Source of the DNA: an uncultured Proteiniphilum sp.
GTDB taxonomy: Bacteria > Bacteroidota > Bacteroidia > Bacteroidales > Dysgonomonadaceae
DNA: 64,000 nucleotides
Assembly (NCBI GenBank): GCA_927407015.1
Contig: CAKMJT010000009.1
Coordinates: 1 to 64,000, forward strand
Direction: 5' to 3'
Shown: positions 45,499 to 53,495 of the stretch, piece after piece
Position numbering within the stretch: the first letter of the stretch is position 1
Layout of the letters: each line of letters opens with the position of its first letter
The notes under the pieces: generated by a model
What the model was told of the DNA's origin: nothing
Seen by the model: the letters and a program-made list of their open reading frames with translations, nothing else
The model's database searches: none
Translations under genes and position numbers: made by a program

Positions 45499-46746
45499 AT
45501 GAAACTAGGAAAATACAGTATTGGAGTGGGTGATCGTTTCACTCATCAGGGAAAAGCTCAGCTGAGAGCCATCATGAAAGCAAATGAAAAAGGATTGTAT
45601 ATCAGTCCGGTATGGAATAAATCCAACAGAGAGCATATCTATGTCGGTACAGAGCCGGCTGATACACGCAAAGAGGCGGATGAAGCCGTTCAGGCGTTGA
45701 ATTACGAAGGACCGTATTTTGTGGATGCTGACCATATCAATTTGAATACAGTTGCCAAGTATGTAGCTGTTTCAGATTTCTTTACCCTCGATGTGGCTTC
45801 ATTTATCGGCAAAGAAAGCAGTGATGAAGCGGTGGAAGCCTTTGTCGCCTCTTGCGGGAAATATCTGGGAGAATTGCAGATCCCCGGCATAGACCAGCCA
45901 CTGTATATTACCGAAGCGTTGTTGCAGGGTATTGCCGGTAAGTTTCTGGCAGCCACTCAACATGCCTCGGAGATTTATGCATACCTGAAAAAGGAAAAAG
46001 GTGAGGGTCATTTTATCACGGAGGTTTCCATGGACGAGGTGGAATCACCGCAGACACCCGTTGAGTTGCTTTTTATTCTGAAGATGCTTGCTGATAAGGC
46101 TGTTCCTGTACAGACGATCGCACCCAAGTTTACCGGTCGTTTCAATAAAGGAGTCGATTATGTAGGTGACCTAGATCAGTTCGCCAGAGAATTTGAAGAG
46201 GATGTGCTGGTGCTTGATTTTGCCGTGAAGGAATTCGGCCTGCCGGAAGAGCTGAAACTGAGCATTCACTCGGGAAGCGATAAGTTTTCCATCTATCCCC
46301 TCATGGCGGATGTGATACTGAGGTACGACAAGGGACTCCATTTGAAAACTGCCGGTACCACATGGCTGGAAGAGGTGATTGGATTGGCTGTGGCGGGTGG
46401 TGATAGCCTTGATCTGGCCAGGAAGATTTATGAGGAGTCCTATAACCGGCAGGAAGAACTCTGTGCTCCTTATGCCGATGTAATTGATATCGACGGGTCC
46501 AAACTGCCTTCCGTTGAAGAAGTGAACGGCTGGACCAGTGAAAGGTTCGCCAATACACTCCGTCATATTCCGGGGCACGCAGATTACAACTCCAATTTCC
46601 GCCAGTTGATCCATGTGGCATACAAAGTGGCTGCCGAAATGGGAAGCGAGTATACCGACCTGCTGGTGAAGTATGCCGATGTCATTGGTGCATGTGTGGA
46701 GGAGAATATTTACGAAAGACATATAAGGAGATTATTCACGATCTGA
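45499..46746 (+). CDS. uxaE: Tagaturonate 3-epimerase family protein (UxaE)
   Basis: 415 residues from the ATG at 45499 (MKLGKYSIGVGDRF). The sequence matches the UxaE family of metal-dependent epimerases that convert D-tagaturonate to D-fructuronate, thereby replacing UxaB/UxaA: visible blocks are GDRFTHQGKAQLRA, PYFVDADHINL, KFTGRFNKGVDYVGD, and SIHSGSDKFSIYP. With UxaC upstream and UxuB downstream it merges the galacturonate and glucuronate branches at fructuronate. A possible terminator overlaps its stop codon. Confidence 0.88.
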   Translation: MKLGKYSIGVGDRFTHQGKAQLRAIMKANEKGLYISPVWNKSNREHIYVGTEPADTRKEADEAVQALNYEGPYFVDADHINLNTVAKYVAVSDFFTLDVASFIGKESSDEAVEAFVASCGKYLGELQIPGIDQPLYITEALLQGIAGKFLAATQHASEIYAYLKKEKGEGHFITEVSMDEVESPQTPVELLFILKMLADKAVPVQTIAPKFTGRFNKGVDYVGDLDQFAREFEEDVLVLDFAVKEFGLPEELKLSIHSGSDKFSIYPLMADVILRYDKGLHLKTAGTTWLEEVIGLAVAGGDSLDLARKIYEESYNRQEELCAPYADVIDIDGSKLPSVEEVNGWTSERFANTLRHIPGHADYNSNFRQLIHVAYKVAAEMGSEYTDLLVKYADVIGACVEENIYERHIRRLFTI

Positions 46747-46774
46747 TGCCGGAGATCAGGCATCACTCCTTTTA
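46744..46774 (+). terminator. Short hairpin with T tract after uxaE
   Basis: A perfect 7-bp stem TGATGCC / GGCATCA with an 8-base loop begins in the uxaE stop codon and is followed by CTCCTTTT. It is a weak intrinsic terminator candidate and may separate uxaCE from the four genes after it. Confidence 0.4.
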
Positions 46775-46876
46775 TGGATGCGATGTTATCACAAAAAGCT
46801 GTTTCGACACCCGATTTTTATCGCTTTTGGAAGAGCTCTTTACGCGAAATATCCGTCGGAAGTAAAATGATCGCCC

Positions 46877-46884
46877 TATTTTTG
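46877..46884 (+). promoter_or_regulatory. Candidate -7 box for uxuB-pfkB-gnd-larA
   Basis: TATTTTTG fits TAnnTTTG and lies 28 bp before the uxuB start. No convincing -33 box. Together with the hairpin after uxaE it suggests a second transcription start inside the cluster. Confidence 0.4.
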
Positions 46885-46912
46885 TCTATTACAAACCATA
46901 AGAAATTATACT

Positions 46913-47725
46913 ATGTACGAATTATTTGATATCCAAAACAAAGTGATTGTCATTACGGGTGGTACCGGTGTCCTGGGTACATCCATGGTTGAATACCTCG
47001 CTGCTCACGGGGCAAAAGTGGCTGTTCTGGCCAGAAATGAGGAAAAGGGAAACCAGCTCACGGAGAAAGTGAAGGCCAACGGTGGAGATGCCATGTTCCT
47101 CAGGACAGATGTGTCGGACGAGGCCTTGCTGAAGCAGAATGCCCTGGATATTGTGGCAAAATACGGCCGTATTGATGTGCTGATCAATGGTGCCGGAGGG
47201 AATATGCCCGGGGCTACCATCGGGCCGGACAGCAATATCTTCGACCTGAAGATGGATGATTTCCGCAAGGTGGTCGATTTGAATCTGATGGGAACCGTGA
47301 TCCCCTCCGTGGTTTTTGCGGAGTACATGGTGAAGGAGAATAAAGGGAATATCGTGAATATCTCCTCTGCATCCGCATTGAGGCCGCTGACCCGTGTTGC
47401 GGGGTATGGTGCGGCGAAAGCAGCCGTCACCAATTTCACCAGGTACCTGGCGGGGGAGCTGGCGACCAAGTTCGGCGAGGACTTTCGTGTGAACGCCTTG
47501 TGTCCGGGCTTCTTCATCACCGAGCAAAACAGGGCACTACTCACTAATCCCGATGGTTCCTATTCCGATAGAGGACACACCATTATCGCCCATACTCCTT
47601 TCCGTCGTTTTGGTAATCCTGAAGACCTCCTGGGAACACTGCACTATCTGGTCAGCGATGCCTCCCGGTTTGTGACTGGTACGGTTGCCATAGTAGACGG
47701 CGGTTTCGATGCCTTTAGCATTTGA
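46913..47725 (+). CDS. uxuB: SDR-type D-mannonate oxidoreductase (fructuronate reductase)
   Basis: 270 residues. SDR signature TGGTGVLG (about 16-23), NGAGGNMPG, catalytic Ser in NISSAS and Tyr/Lys in YGAAKAAV. It is of the short-chain UxuB type found in Firmicutes and Bacteroidetes, reducing D-fructuronate to D-mannonate. It follows uxaC and uxaE in the expected pathway order. Confidence in the substrate rests mostly on that order. What follows is not uxuA. Confidence 0.85.
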   Translation: MYELFDIQNKVIVITGGTGVLGTSMVEYLAAHGAKVAVLARNEEKGNQLTEKVKANGGDAMFLRTDVSDEALLKQNALDIVAKYGRIDVLINGAGGNMPGATIGPDSNIFDLKMDDFRKVVDLNLMGTVIPSVVFAEYMVKENKGNIVNISSASALRPLTRVAGYGAAKAAVTNFTRYLAGELATKFGEDFRVNALCPGFFITEQNRALLTNPDGSYSDRGHTIIAHTPFRRFGNPEDLLGTLHYLVSDASRFVTGTVAIVDGGFDAFSI

Positions 47726-47727
47726 AA

Positions 47728-47750
47728 CAGCGGTCAGCTTTCAGCTCTCA
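47728..47750. repeat. Short copy of the CAGC(G/A)GTCAGC repeat
   Basis: CAGCGGTCAGCTTTCAGCTCTCAG between uxuB and pfkB resembles the longer repeat at 5909-5992 (CAGCAGTCAGC, TCAGCTCTCAGCG). Two copies in intergenic places of two uronate units; no known function. Confidence 0.45.
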
Positions 47751-47788
47751 GTAAACAACAAATACAATTCAAAAATCCTCAATTAAAC

Positions 47789-48868
47789 ATGTCTCTCGAA
47801 TTAAAACAAAATTGCAAATATGCGTTGGTTGTACCCACCAGCATGGGGGTGCGGATCACACCGGTGAATGCTCAACCCGTACAAAGCGCTAATTTATTCC
47901 AGATGCAGGCAACCAGCGCCGAAACGAATGTGGCCAGCATCTCCTCTTACCTGGGCCTTCCGGTAAAGGTGCTGACCACCTTTGTGAAGGACAGCCCGAT
48001 CGCTGCTTTCATCAAAGCCGATTTACGGGCACGGAACATGGATTATGAAGGTCCGGAAGTACCACAGGGTGACCCGTGGGGATACCGGCATCAGTTCAAT
48101 ATTGCCGACAGTGGTTACGGCCTGCGTGGCCCGCGGGTGCAGAACGACCGTGCGGGCGAGGTGGGAAGGACTCTGAATGTGAAGGATTTTGATCTGGAAC
48201 GGATCTTCGGCCAGGAAGGCGTGCAGATTGTGCATCTCTCCGGGTTGATAGCGGCACTGTCGTCCGACACCAGTTACTTCTGTCTGGAGATAGCCCGTTT
48301 TGCCAGGAAGCATGGCACCCTGATCTCTTTCGACCTGAACTACAGGGCCACTTTCTGGAAGGGCAGAGAGAAAGAACTGAGTGACGCGTTCCGGGAAATC
48401 GCTTCCCTTTCCGACATCCTTATCGGCAACGAGGAGGATTTCCAGTTGTGTCTTGGTATTGAAGGGCCCAAAGCGGGGGGTGAGAATATCGGAGATACCA
48501 TGGATGCCTTCAAGGGGATGATCCTGAACGCGAAAAAAGCATTTCCGCATGCATCCGTTTTCGCCAACACATTGCGGGAAGTGATCAGCGCCAATGAACA
48601 TCTATGGGGTGCCATTGTTTATGAAAACGGGAACTGGCATGAGGCACCCCTGCGCAGAATCAACGTGATAGACCGTATTGGCGGTGGTGACGGATTTGTA
48701 GGCGGATTGCTCTACAGTATCCTGAAGGGAATGGATCCGGTGAAATGGATTCAGTTTGCCTGGGCGAGCGGTGCTTTGGCTACCACCTTCCTTACCGACT
48801 ATGCCCAGCCTGCCGATGAAGAGGTGATCTGGAGCATCTGGAAGGGTAATGCACGCGTAAAAAGATGA
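47789..48868 (+). CDS. PfkB-family sugar or sugar-acid kinase, substrate unassigned
   Basis: 359 residues, cytoplasmic. PfkB hallmarks: QATSAETNVASISSYLG (substrate loop), SFDLNYRATFWKG, LIGNEEDFQLCLG and the catalytic NVIDRIGGGDGFVGGLLYS (Asp base). It differs clearly from the first PfkB protein (KdgK at 6052-7089) in the N-terminal part. Annotation by similarity would be KDG kinase, but the operon lacks mannonate dehydratase and contains gnd and a LarA-type gene, so D-gluconate (or D-mannonate) is a better-fitting substrate. It is 63 bp after uxuB. Which sugar acid it uses must be measured. Confidence 0.75.
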   Translation: MSLELKQNCKYALVVPTSMGVRITPVNAQPVQSANLFQMQATSAETNVASISSYLGLPVKVLTTFVKDSPIAAFIKADLRARNMDYEGPEVPQGDPWGYRHQFNIADSGYGLRGPRVQNDRAGEVGRTLNVKDFDLERIFGQEGVQIVHLSGLIAALSSDTSYFCLEIARFARKHGTLISFDLNYRATFWKGREKELSDAFREIASLSDILIGNEEDFQLCLGIEGPKAGGENIGDTMDAFKGMILNAKKAFPHASVFANTLREVISANEHLWGAIVYENGNWHEAPLRRINVIDRIGGGDGFVGGLLYSILKGMDPVKWIQFAWASGALATTFLTDYAQPADEEVIWSIWKGNARVKR

Positions 48869-48974
48869 TTGAACGATGTGATAATCTGGCGAACAGCAAA
48901 ATATCAGGGTATTGTGTTTCGTTGTGAAAGATAAAATCTTAATTCCAGGTAAAAAAAAATTGATATAAAAAAAA

Positions 48975-50429
48975 ATGAAAGAAAAAGCAGATATTGGATT
49001 GATCGGACTGGCCGTGATGGGCGAGAATCTGGTCCTGAATATGGAGAGTAATGGTTACACGGTGGCTGTATTCAACAGAACGGTTGCCAAGGTGGATCAG
49101 TTTCTGGAAGGTAGGGGAAAAGGGAAAAACTTTATTGGCGCACATTCTCTGGAAGAGTTTGTGGCCTCCATCGAACGACCGCGCAAAGTGATGATGCTGG
49201 TGAAAGCCGGTAAGCCGGTGGATGATTTTATCGAGCTGCTCCTCCCCCTGCTGGAACAGGGCGACATCATCATCGACGGCGGTAACAGCCATTTCCCCGA
49301 CAGCATCCGCAGAACAAAGTATGTGGAAAGCAAAGGATTGTTATATGTGGGTACCGGCGTCTCCGGCGGTGAAGAGGGTGCACTGAAAGGGCCATCCATG
49401 ATGCCAGGTGGTTCTCCCGCAGCATGGCCGCACGTGAAAGAGATCTTCCAGGCTGTTGCAGCCAAAGTGGATGACGGCGTTCCCTGCTGCGACTGGGTGG
49501 GTGAGAACGGTGCAGGCCACTTCGTGAAGATGGTACACAACGGTATAGAGTATGGCGACATGCAGATCATCAACGAAGCCTATCATCTGATGAAAGACGT
49601 GCTGGGCATGGATGCCTTCGACCAGCACGAGGTCTTCAAACAATGGAACAAGGGCGTGCTCGATTCCTATCTGATTGAGATCACAACCGATATCCTGGCT
49701 TATAAAGATGAAGACGGATCGCCTTTGGTAGAGAAGATACTCGATACTGCCGGCCAGAAAGGTACCGGTAAATGGACCGCCGTCACGGCTCTCGATCTGG
49801 GCATTCCGCTCACGCTGATCGGTGAATCGGTCTTTTCCCGCTGTCTCTCGGCGCAGAAGGACCTGAGGGTCAAGGCTTCCAAAGTCCTTTCCGGCAAGAA
49901 ACCGGAGTTTAGGGGTGACAAGCAGCAGTTTATCGGTGACCTGGAAAAAGCAATCTACGGTGCCAAGATCATCTCTTACGCACAGGGCTACGATCTGATG
50001 ATGGAGGCAGCCAGAGAGTATGGCTGGAATCTGAATTACGGAGGTATCGCCCTGATGTGGCGTGGTGGTTGTATTATCCGTTCCCGCTTTTTGGGTGATA
50101 TTAAGAAAGCATTCGACAACAACCCGTCACTGGAGAACCTGCTGCTTGACCCCTTCTTCAAGGAAGCCGTGCAGACGGCACAGGAGAGCTGGCGCAGGGT
50201 ATGTGCCACAGCACTGCTGAATGGTATCCCCGTCCCGGCGCTTACCTCGGCACTGAACTACTTCGACGGATTCCGCAGTGAACGTTTGCCGGCCAACCTG
50301 CTGCAGGCACAACGCGATTTTTTCGGAGCCCATCAGTATGAGCGTGTGGACAGGCCGCGGGGTGAATTCTTCCACACCAACTGGACAGGACACGGAGGGG
50401 ATACTGCCTCCACAACCTACGATGTGTAA
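48975..50429 (+). CDS. gnd: 6-phosphogluconate dehydrogenase, decarboxylating
   Basis: 484 residues, full length for the NADP-dependent enzyme. Rossmann GLAVMGENLVLNM (about 9-21), GVSGGEEGALKGPSMMPGG, GAGHFVKMVHNGIEYGDMQ with the catalytic Lys, WRGGCIIRSRFLGDI and the C-terminal FHTNWTGHGGDTAST. Converts 6-phosphogluconate to ribulose-5-phosphate and CO2. Finding gnd inside a uronate gene cluster, between a sugar kinase and a LarA-type gene, is not usual and suggests that 6-phosphogluconate is made from uronate here. Confidence 0.95.
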   Translation: MKEKADIGLIGLAVMGENLVLNMESNGYTVAVFNRTVAKVDQFLEGRGKGKNFIGAHSLEEFVASIERPRKVMMLVKAGKPVDDFIELLLPLLEQGDIIIDGGNSHFPDSIRRTKYVESKGLLYVGTGVSGGEEGALKGPSMMPGGSPAAWPHVKEIFQAVAAKVDDGVPCCDWVGENGAGHFVKMVHNGIEYGDMQIINEAYHLMKDVLGMDAFDQHEVFKQWNKGVLDSYLIEITTDILAYKDEDGSPLVEKILDTAGQKGTGKWTAVTALDLGIPLTLIGESVFSRCLSAQKDLRVKASKVLSGKKPEFRGDKQQFIGDLEKAIYGAKIISYAQGYDLMMEAAREYGWNLNYGGIALMWRGGCIIRSRFLGDIKKAFDNNPSLENLLLDPFFKEAVQTAQESWRRVCATALLNGIPVPALTSALNYFDGFRSERLPANLLQAQRDFFGAHQYERVDRPRGEFFHTNWTGHGGDTASTTYDV

Positions 50430-50494
50430 TACGGATGTGCTGATTTGTTGATTCGATCTGAAATCCCATATCAGACATCCTAAATTTCAATAGA

Positions 50495-51781
50495 ATGATA
50501 TACTACGCGAATGGCTCTTCAGATAAGAGTTTGTCAAGAGACGACCTGAAAAGAGGGCTGTATGAAGCATTCAGCAGATTGGGGGAACGGCGGAAAATTC
50601 TGGCCGTTCCACCCGATTATACCCGCTTGCCAAGTAAGGCGGGAGACCTGACAGAGCTGTCCTGGGAGTATTACGGTGATAAGCTTACCGATATCCTTCC
50701 CGCACTGGGTACACACACGCCAATGACCGAAGCACAGATCAGCCATATGTTCGGAGATACGCCGAAGAGCCTTTTCCGTGATCATGACTGGCGTAATGAT
50801 GTGATTACACTCGGAGAGGTGCCAGCAGCGTACGTGCGTGAAGTGTCGGAAGGGAAGGTCGATTTTTCCTGGCCGGTGCAGGTCAACCGATTGCTCCAGG
50901 AGGGCGGCTTTGATCTGATTCTCTCCATAGGGCAGGTGGTTCCTCACGAGGTGGTGGGCATGGCCAACTACAATAAAAATATATTCGTGGGTACTGGAGG
51001 AACTGAAGGCATCAACAAGAGCCACTACATCGGAGCCGTATATGGGATGGAACGGATGATGGGCCGGGCTGATACACCCGTTCGGCGGGTGTTCAACTAT
51101 GCCACCGATCATTTCGCACAGCACCTGCCCATCGTTTATGTACTCACGGTGGTGGGTGTGAACAAGGCGGGTGAACAGCAGACCTACGGACTGTTCGTGG
51201 GTGATGATTTCGAAGTGTTCGACCAGGCAGCCAAATTGTCGCTGGAGGTTAATTTCGTGATGGTGAAGAAACCCCTGAAGAAGGTAGTGGTATGGCTCGA
51301 CCCCACTGAATTCAAGAGTACCTGGCTGGGCAACAAGTCGATATACCGGACAAGAATGGCTATTGCCGATGAGGGGGAGCTGATTGTGCTGGCACCGGCC
51401 CTCAAGGAGTTCGGCGAAGACAAGGCAATCGATCTGCTGATCCGCAAGTATGGTTATTTCGGCACTCCTCAGACACTGAAGGCTGTATCGGAGAACGGCG
51501 ATCTCAGAGATAACCTGAGTGCTGCAGCCCACTTGATCCACGGATCATCCGAAGGCCGGTTTTCCATCACCTACTGTCCCGGAAAGAGAGAAGAAAATCT
51601 AAGCCGTGAAGAGATCGAAAGCGTCGGTTTCCAATGGGGCGATATCGATATGGCCCTGCAAAAGTACAATCCACATCAGCTGAAGGAAGGTTTCAACCTG
51701 CTTCCCGACGGGGAGGAGATTTACTACATCTCCAGTCCTGCCCTTGGACTGTGGGCTTACAGAGACCGTTTTGATCTGTGA
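50495..51781 (+). CDS. LarA-superfamily (DUF2088) hydroxyacid racemase/epimerase, candidate D-gluconate/D-mannonate 2-epimerase
   Basis: 428 residues. The residues that hold the nickel-pincer cofactor and substrate in lactate racemase have counterparts: Asp41 and Arg44 (PDYTR), His74 (GTHTPMT), His151 (VPHEVV), Lys161 (NYNKN) and His177 (KSHYIG). The His-Lys-His spacing of 10 and 16 is the same as in LarA (174, 184, 200). LarA-superfamily members include D-gluconate 2-epimerases as well as lactate and malate racemases. Lying beside gnd and after a D-mannonate-producing enzyme, the best guess is mannonate to gluconate conversion. LarB, LarC and LarE genes for the cofactor are not in the window. 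Confidence 0.7.
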   Translation: MIYYANGSSDKSLSRDDLKRGLYEAFSRLGERRKILAVPPDYTRLPSKAGDLTELSWEYYGDKLTDILPALGTHTPMTEAQISHMFGDTPKSLFRDHDWRNDVITLGEVPAAYVREVSEGKVDFSWPVQVNRLLQEGGFDLILSIGQVVPHEVVGMANYNKNIFVGTGGTEGINKSHYIGAVYGMERMMGRADTPVRRVFNYATDHFAQHLPIVYVLTVVGVNKAGEQQTYGLFVGDDFEVFDQAAKLSLEVNFVMVKKPLKKVVVWLDPTEFKSTWLGNKSIYRTRMAIADEGELIVLAPALKEFGEDKAIDLLIRKYGYFGTPQTLKAVSENGDLRDNLSAAAHLIHGSSEGRFSITYCPGKREENLSREEIESVGFQWGDIDMALQKYNPHQLKEGFNLLPDGEEIYYISSPALGLWAYRDRFDL

Positions 51782-51837
51782 CAGTGATCGGACAAAAACA
51801 ACCGTAGACAAATAAAATCCATTGCTCTGAACCTGTT

Positions 51838-52746
51838 TCAATGATAGCTTAACCTGTACAGGGGCGGTTTCTTCAACTCGTTCATATATTCCGTAGGAGA
51901 ATGTTTGATGATCTGCCTGAATTGCCTATTGAAATTGGATACATTGTTGAATCCGCTCTCATAGCAGATCTCACTAATTGAATAATTCCCTTCCTGTAAT
52001 AACTTGCAGGCATAACCGATACGCAGGTCGTTGATATACTGAACGCAGGTTTTTCCAGTCTTTTCCAGGAAGTATCGGCAGAAGGAGGTCTGGTTCATTC
52101 CGGCAACCCCTGCAATCTCCTTCAGGGTGAGTTGTCGGGTATATTCCCGTTTCAGAAACGAAAGCACCTTGATCAGACGGGTGTCCGCCTCGATGAACTC
52201 CGATTCGGTCTCTGAATCTTCGTTGTTGAGCAGCGTGTAATGCGAGGAACTGCTCATCAGCGAGAGGATCTGTATGCATTCCATCAACAGGGGCAGCCCC
52301 TTTAGACGGAGAGCCCTGGTAATCTTCTTTCGGATCCGGTGGTTGGCATTCTTGTCGAAGCAGACTCCCTGTTTTGCCTTGATCAGTAGGTTTTTGATGT
52401 TGAACAACTCGGGGTAATGGGTTATCCCATAGTGGAAGAAGTTTCTGGAGGACTGGATGGTAATGGCATGTACCCTTAAATCGGGACGGTTCTCATAGTA
52501 TTCCGGATCGCTACGGTACATGTGGGGAAGTGAGCTACCCAGCAGAACCAGGTCACCGTCGGAATAGGGCTGGATACTGTTGCCCACAAATCGCGTACCA
52601 GTGCTTTTCAGAATGTAAACAATCTCATATTCATCGTGGAAGTGCAGCGGAAACTTAAAATAGTCATAGTCGCACCATTTTATTTTCACCGGTGAACCAC
52701 TATCCAGGTTCAGATTTTCATGCATGATCCGCTTCATAATGTTCAT
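51838..52746 (-). CDS. AraC-family regulator with cupin sensor domain
   Basis: 302 residues from the ATG at 52746 (Met14 at 52737 is equally possible). A frame open to 52776 would overlap a -7 box, so it is not used. N-terminal cupin (about 25-110: HFHDEYEIVYILKSTGTRFVGN, DGDLVLLGSSLPH), C-terminal two helix-turn-helix motifs (about 205-300: LTLKEIAGVAGMNQTSFCRYF; SISEICYESGFNNVSNFNRQFR). Convergent with the LarA-type gene. It probably senses a sugar or uronate and could control the uronate cluster or the next cluster. Confidence 0.88.
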   Translation of the reverse strand: MNIMKRIMHENLNLDSGSPVKIKWCDYDYFKFPLHFHDEYEIVYILKSTGTRFVGNSIQPYSDGDLVLLGSSLPHMYRSDPEYYENRPDLRVHAITIQSSRNFFHYGITHYPELFNIKNLLIKAKQGVCFDKNANHRIRKKITRALRLKGLPLLMECIQILSLMSSSSHYTLLNNEDSETESEFIEADTRLIKVLSFLKREYTRQLTLKEIAGVAGMNQTSFCRYFLEKTGKTCVQYINDLRIGYACKLLQEGNYSISEICYESGFNNVSNFNRQFRQIIKHSPTEYMNELKKPPLYRLSYH

Positions 52747-52762
52747 CTTTTTGGTTGAGATG

Positions 52763-52791
52763 CAAATATAGTACATTTTATAGCAAATATA
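52763..52791 (-). promoter_or_regulatory. Two tandem -7 boxes before the AraC gene
   Basis: On the minus strand TATATTTG occurs at 52791-52784 and again at 52770-52763. The nearer box lies 16 bp from the ATG at 52746, so the mRNA leader is short. This placement also rules out the start at 52776. Confidence 0.5.
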
Positions 52792-52845
52792 TATGATGTT
52801 ATTAAGAAATTAATGTCGTTTATTTGCTTAGCAAAAAATTTCTGT

Positions 52846-53001
52846 ATGCTGGAAAAAACATGGAGATGGGTCGGGCCAAATGATACGGTCACGCTCCCCA
52901 ATCTAAAACAGATGGGAGTGGAGGGGGTGGTTACCTCCCTTCACCGTTTGAAGGAAGGCTCAAAGGATTGTCGGAGATCAATGGTATCCAGCATGCCCTG
53001 A
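52846..53001 (+). pseudogene. uxuA: N-terminal fragment of mannonate dehydratase
   Basis: From the ATG at 52846, about 40 residues (LEKTWRWVGPNDTVTL, then MGVEGVVTSLH) match the start of mannonate dehydratase (UxuA), which begins EKTWRWFG.xD.(I/V)(T/S)L and has GV.G(I/V)VT(A/S)LH. After SLHRLKEG the similarity ends and a stop follows at 52999. The remaining 340 or so residues, with the metal-binding active site, are absent. No other part of uxuA was found downstream. A fragment this short cannot be functional. Confidence 0.7.
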
Positions 53002-53495
53002 CTCATTGTCTCTCCTTTTCACAAAAAACGGTTTGAGTTTTTGGTTAGCCGGTGTCTCTCTTTTACAGTTTCAATTGCCGGTCTAAAACTGGAGTTTTGA
53101 GATGATTGATTGCCGGCGTAATGCTGGGTGAAGAGGAAGGTGTTAAGTCCATATGTTGCAGCATTTAATTGCCTATAATTTTTCATATGCAAAAATAGTA
53201 TCATGAATTGCAAATATATGTAACTACTTTAACAATTTAAACCACTATTTTTGTGGGTATTAATTGATTTTTGTTATGCAGGAGAGGATTTATTGTGAAA
53301 TTCTTTATTAAGCTTTTTAAAAACTTTATGAAATGTTAAATTTGTGGTGTTAAATCTTAATTTAGTATATCAGAGGGGGTATAATTGCGTTAATTTAATG
53401 TGGTTTAATTCCCCGACCCTTGGGTTGGAATAAATAATTAGTCCATTTGATACCTCGGGGCTTGCCCCGGGGTTGTTCATTAATATCAATTAAAA
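53002..53495 (+). other. AT-rich non-coding stretch before the DUF2264 gene
   Basis: No gene that I can support. It contains a candidate -7 box TATTTTTG at 53246-53253 without a clear -33, and a hairpin of 8 bp with one mismatch (CCTCGGGG, CTTG, CCCCGGGG) at 53453-53472 just before the next start codon. A minus-strand frame (53213-53019) encodes an unremarkable 64-residue peptide with no motif. Confidence 0.5.

Noticed and set aside
50534-51541. 335-codon minus-strand frame opposite the LarA-type gene
   Set aside because: Fully overlaps a gene with clear active-site motifs; no family resemblance of its own.
53019-53213. 64-residue minus-strand frame upstream of the DUF2264 gene, considered as a transposase remnant
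   Set aside because: No catalytic motif, no terminal inverted repeats or target duplications nearby.
53453-53472. GC-rich hairpin before the DUF2264 gene considered as a terminator
   Set aside because: No T tract follows and it lies only 23 bp before a start codon.
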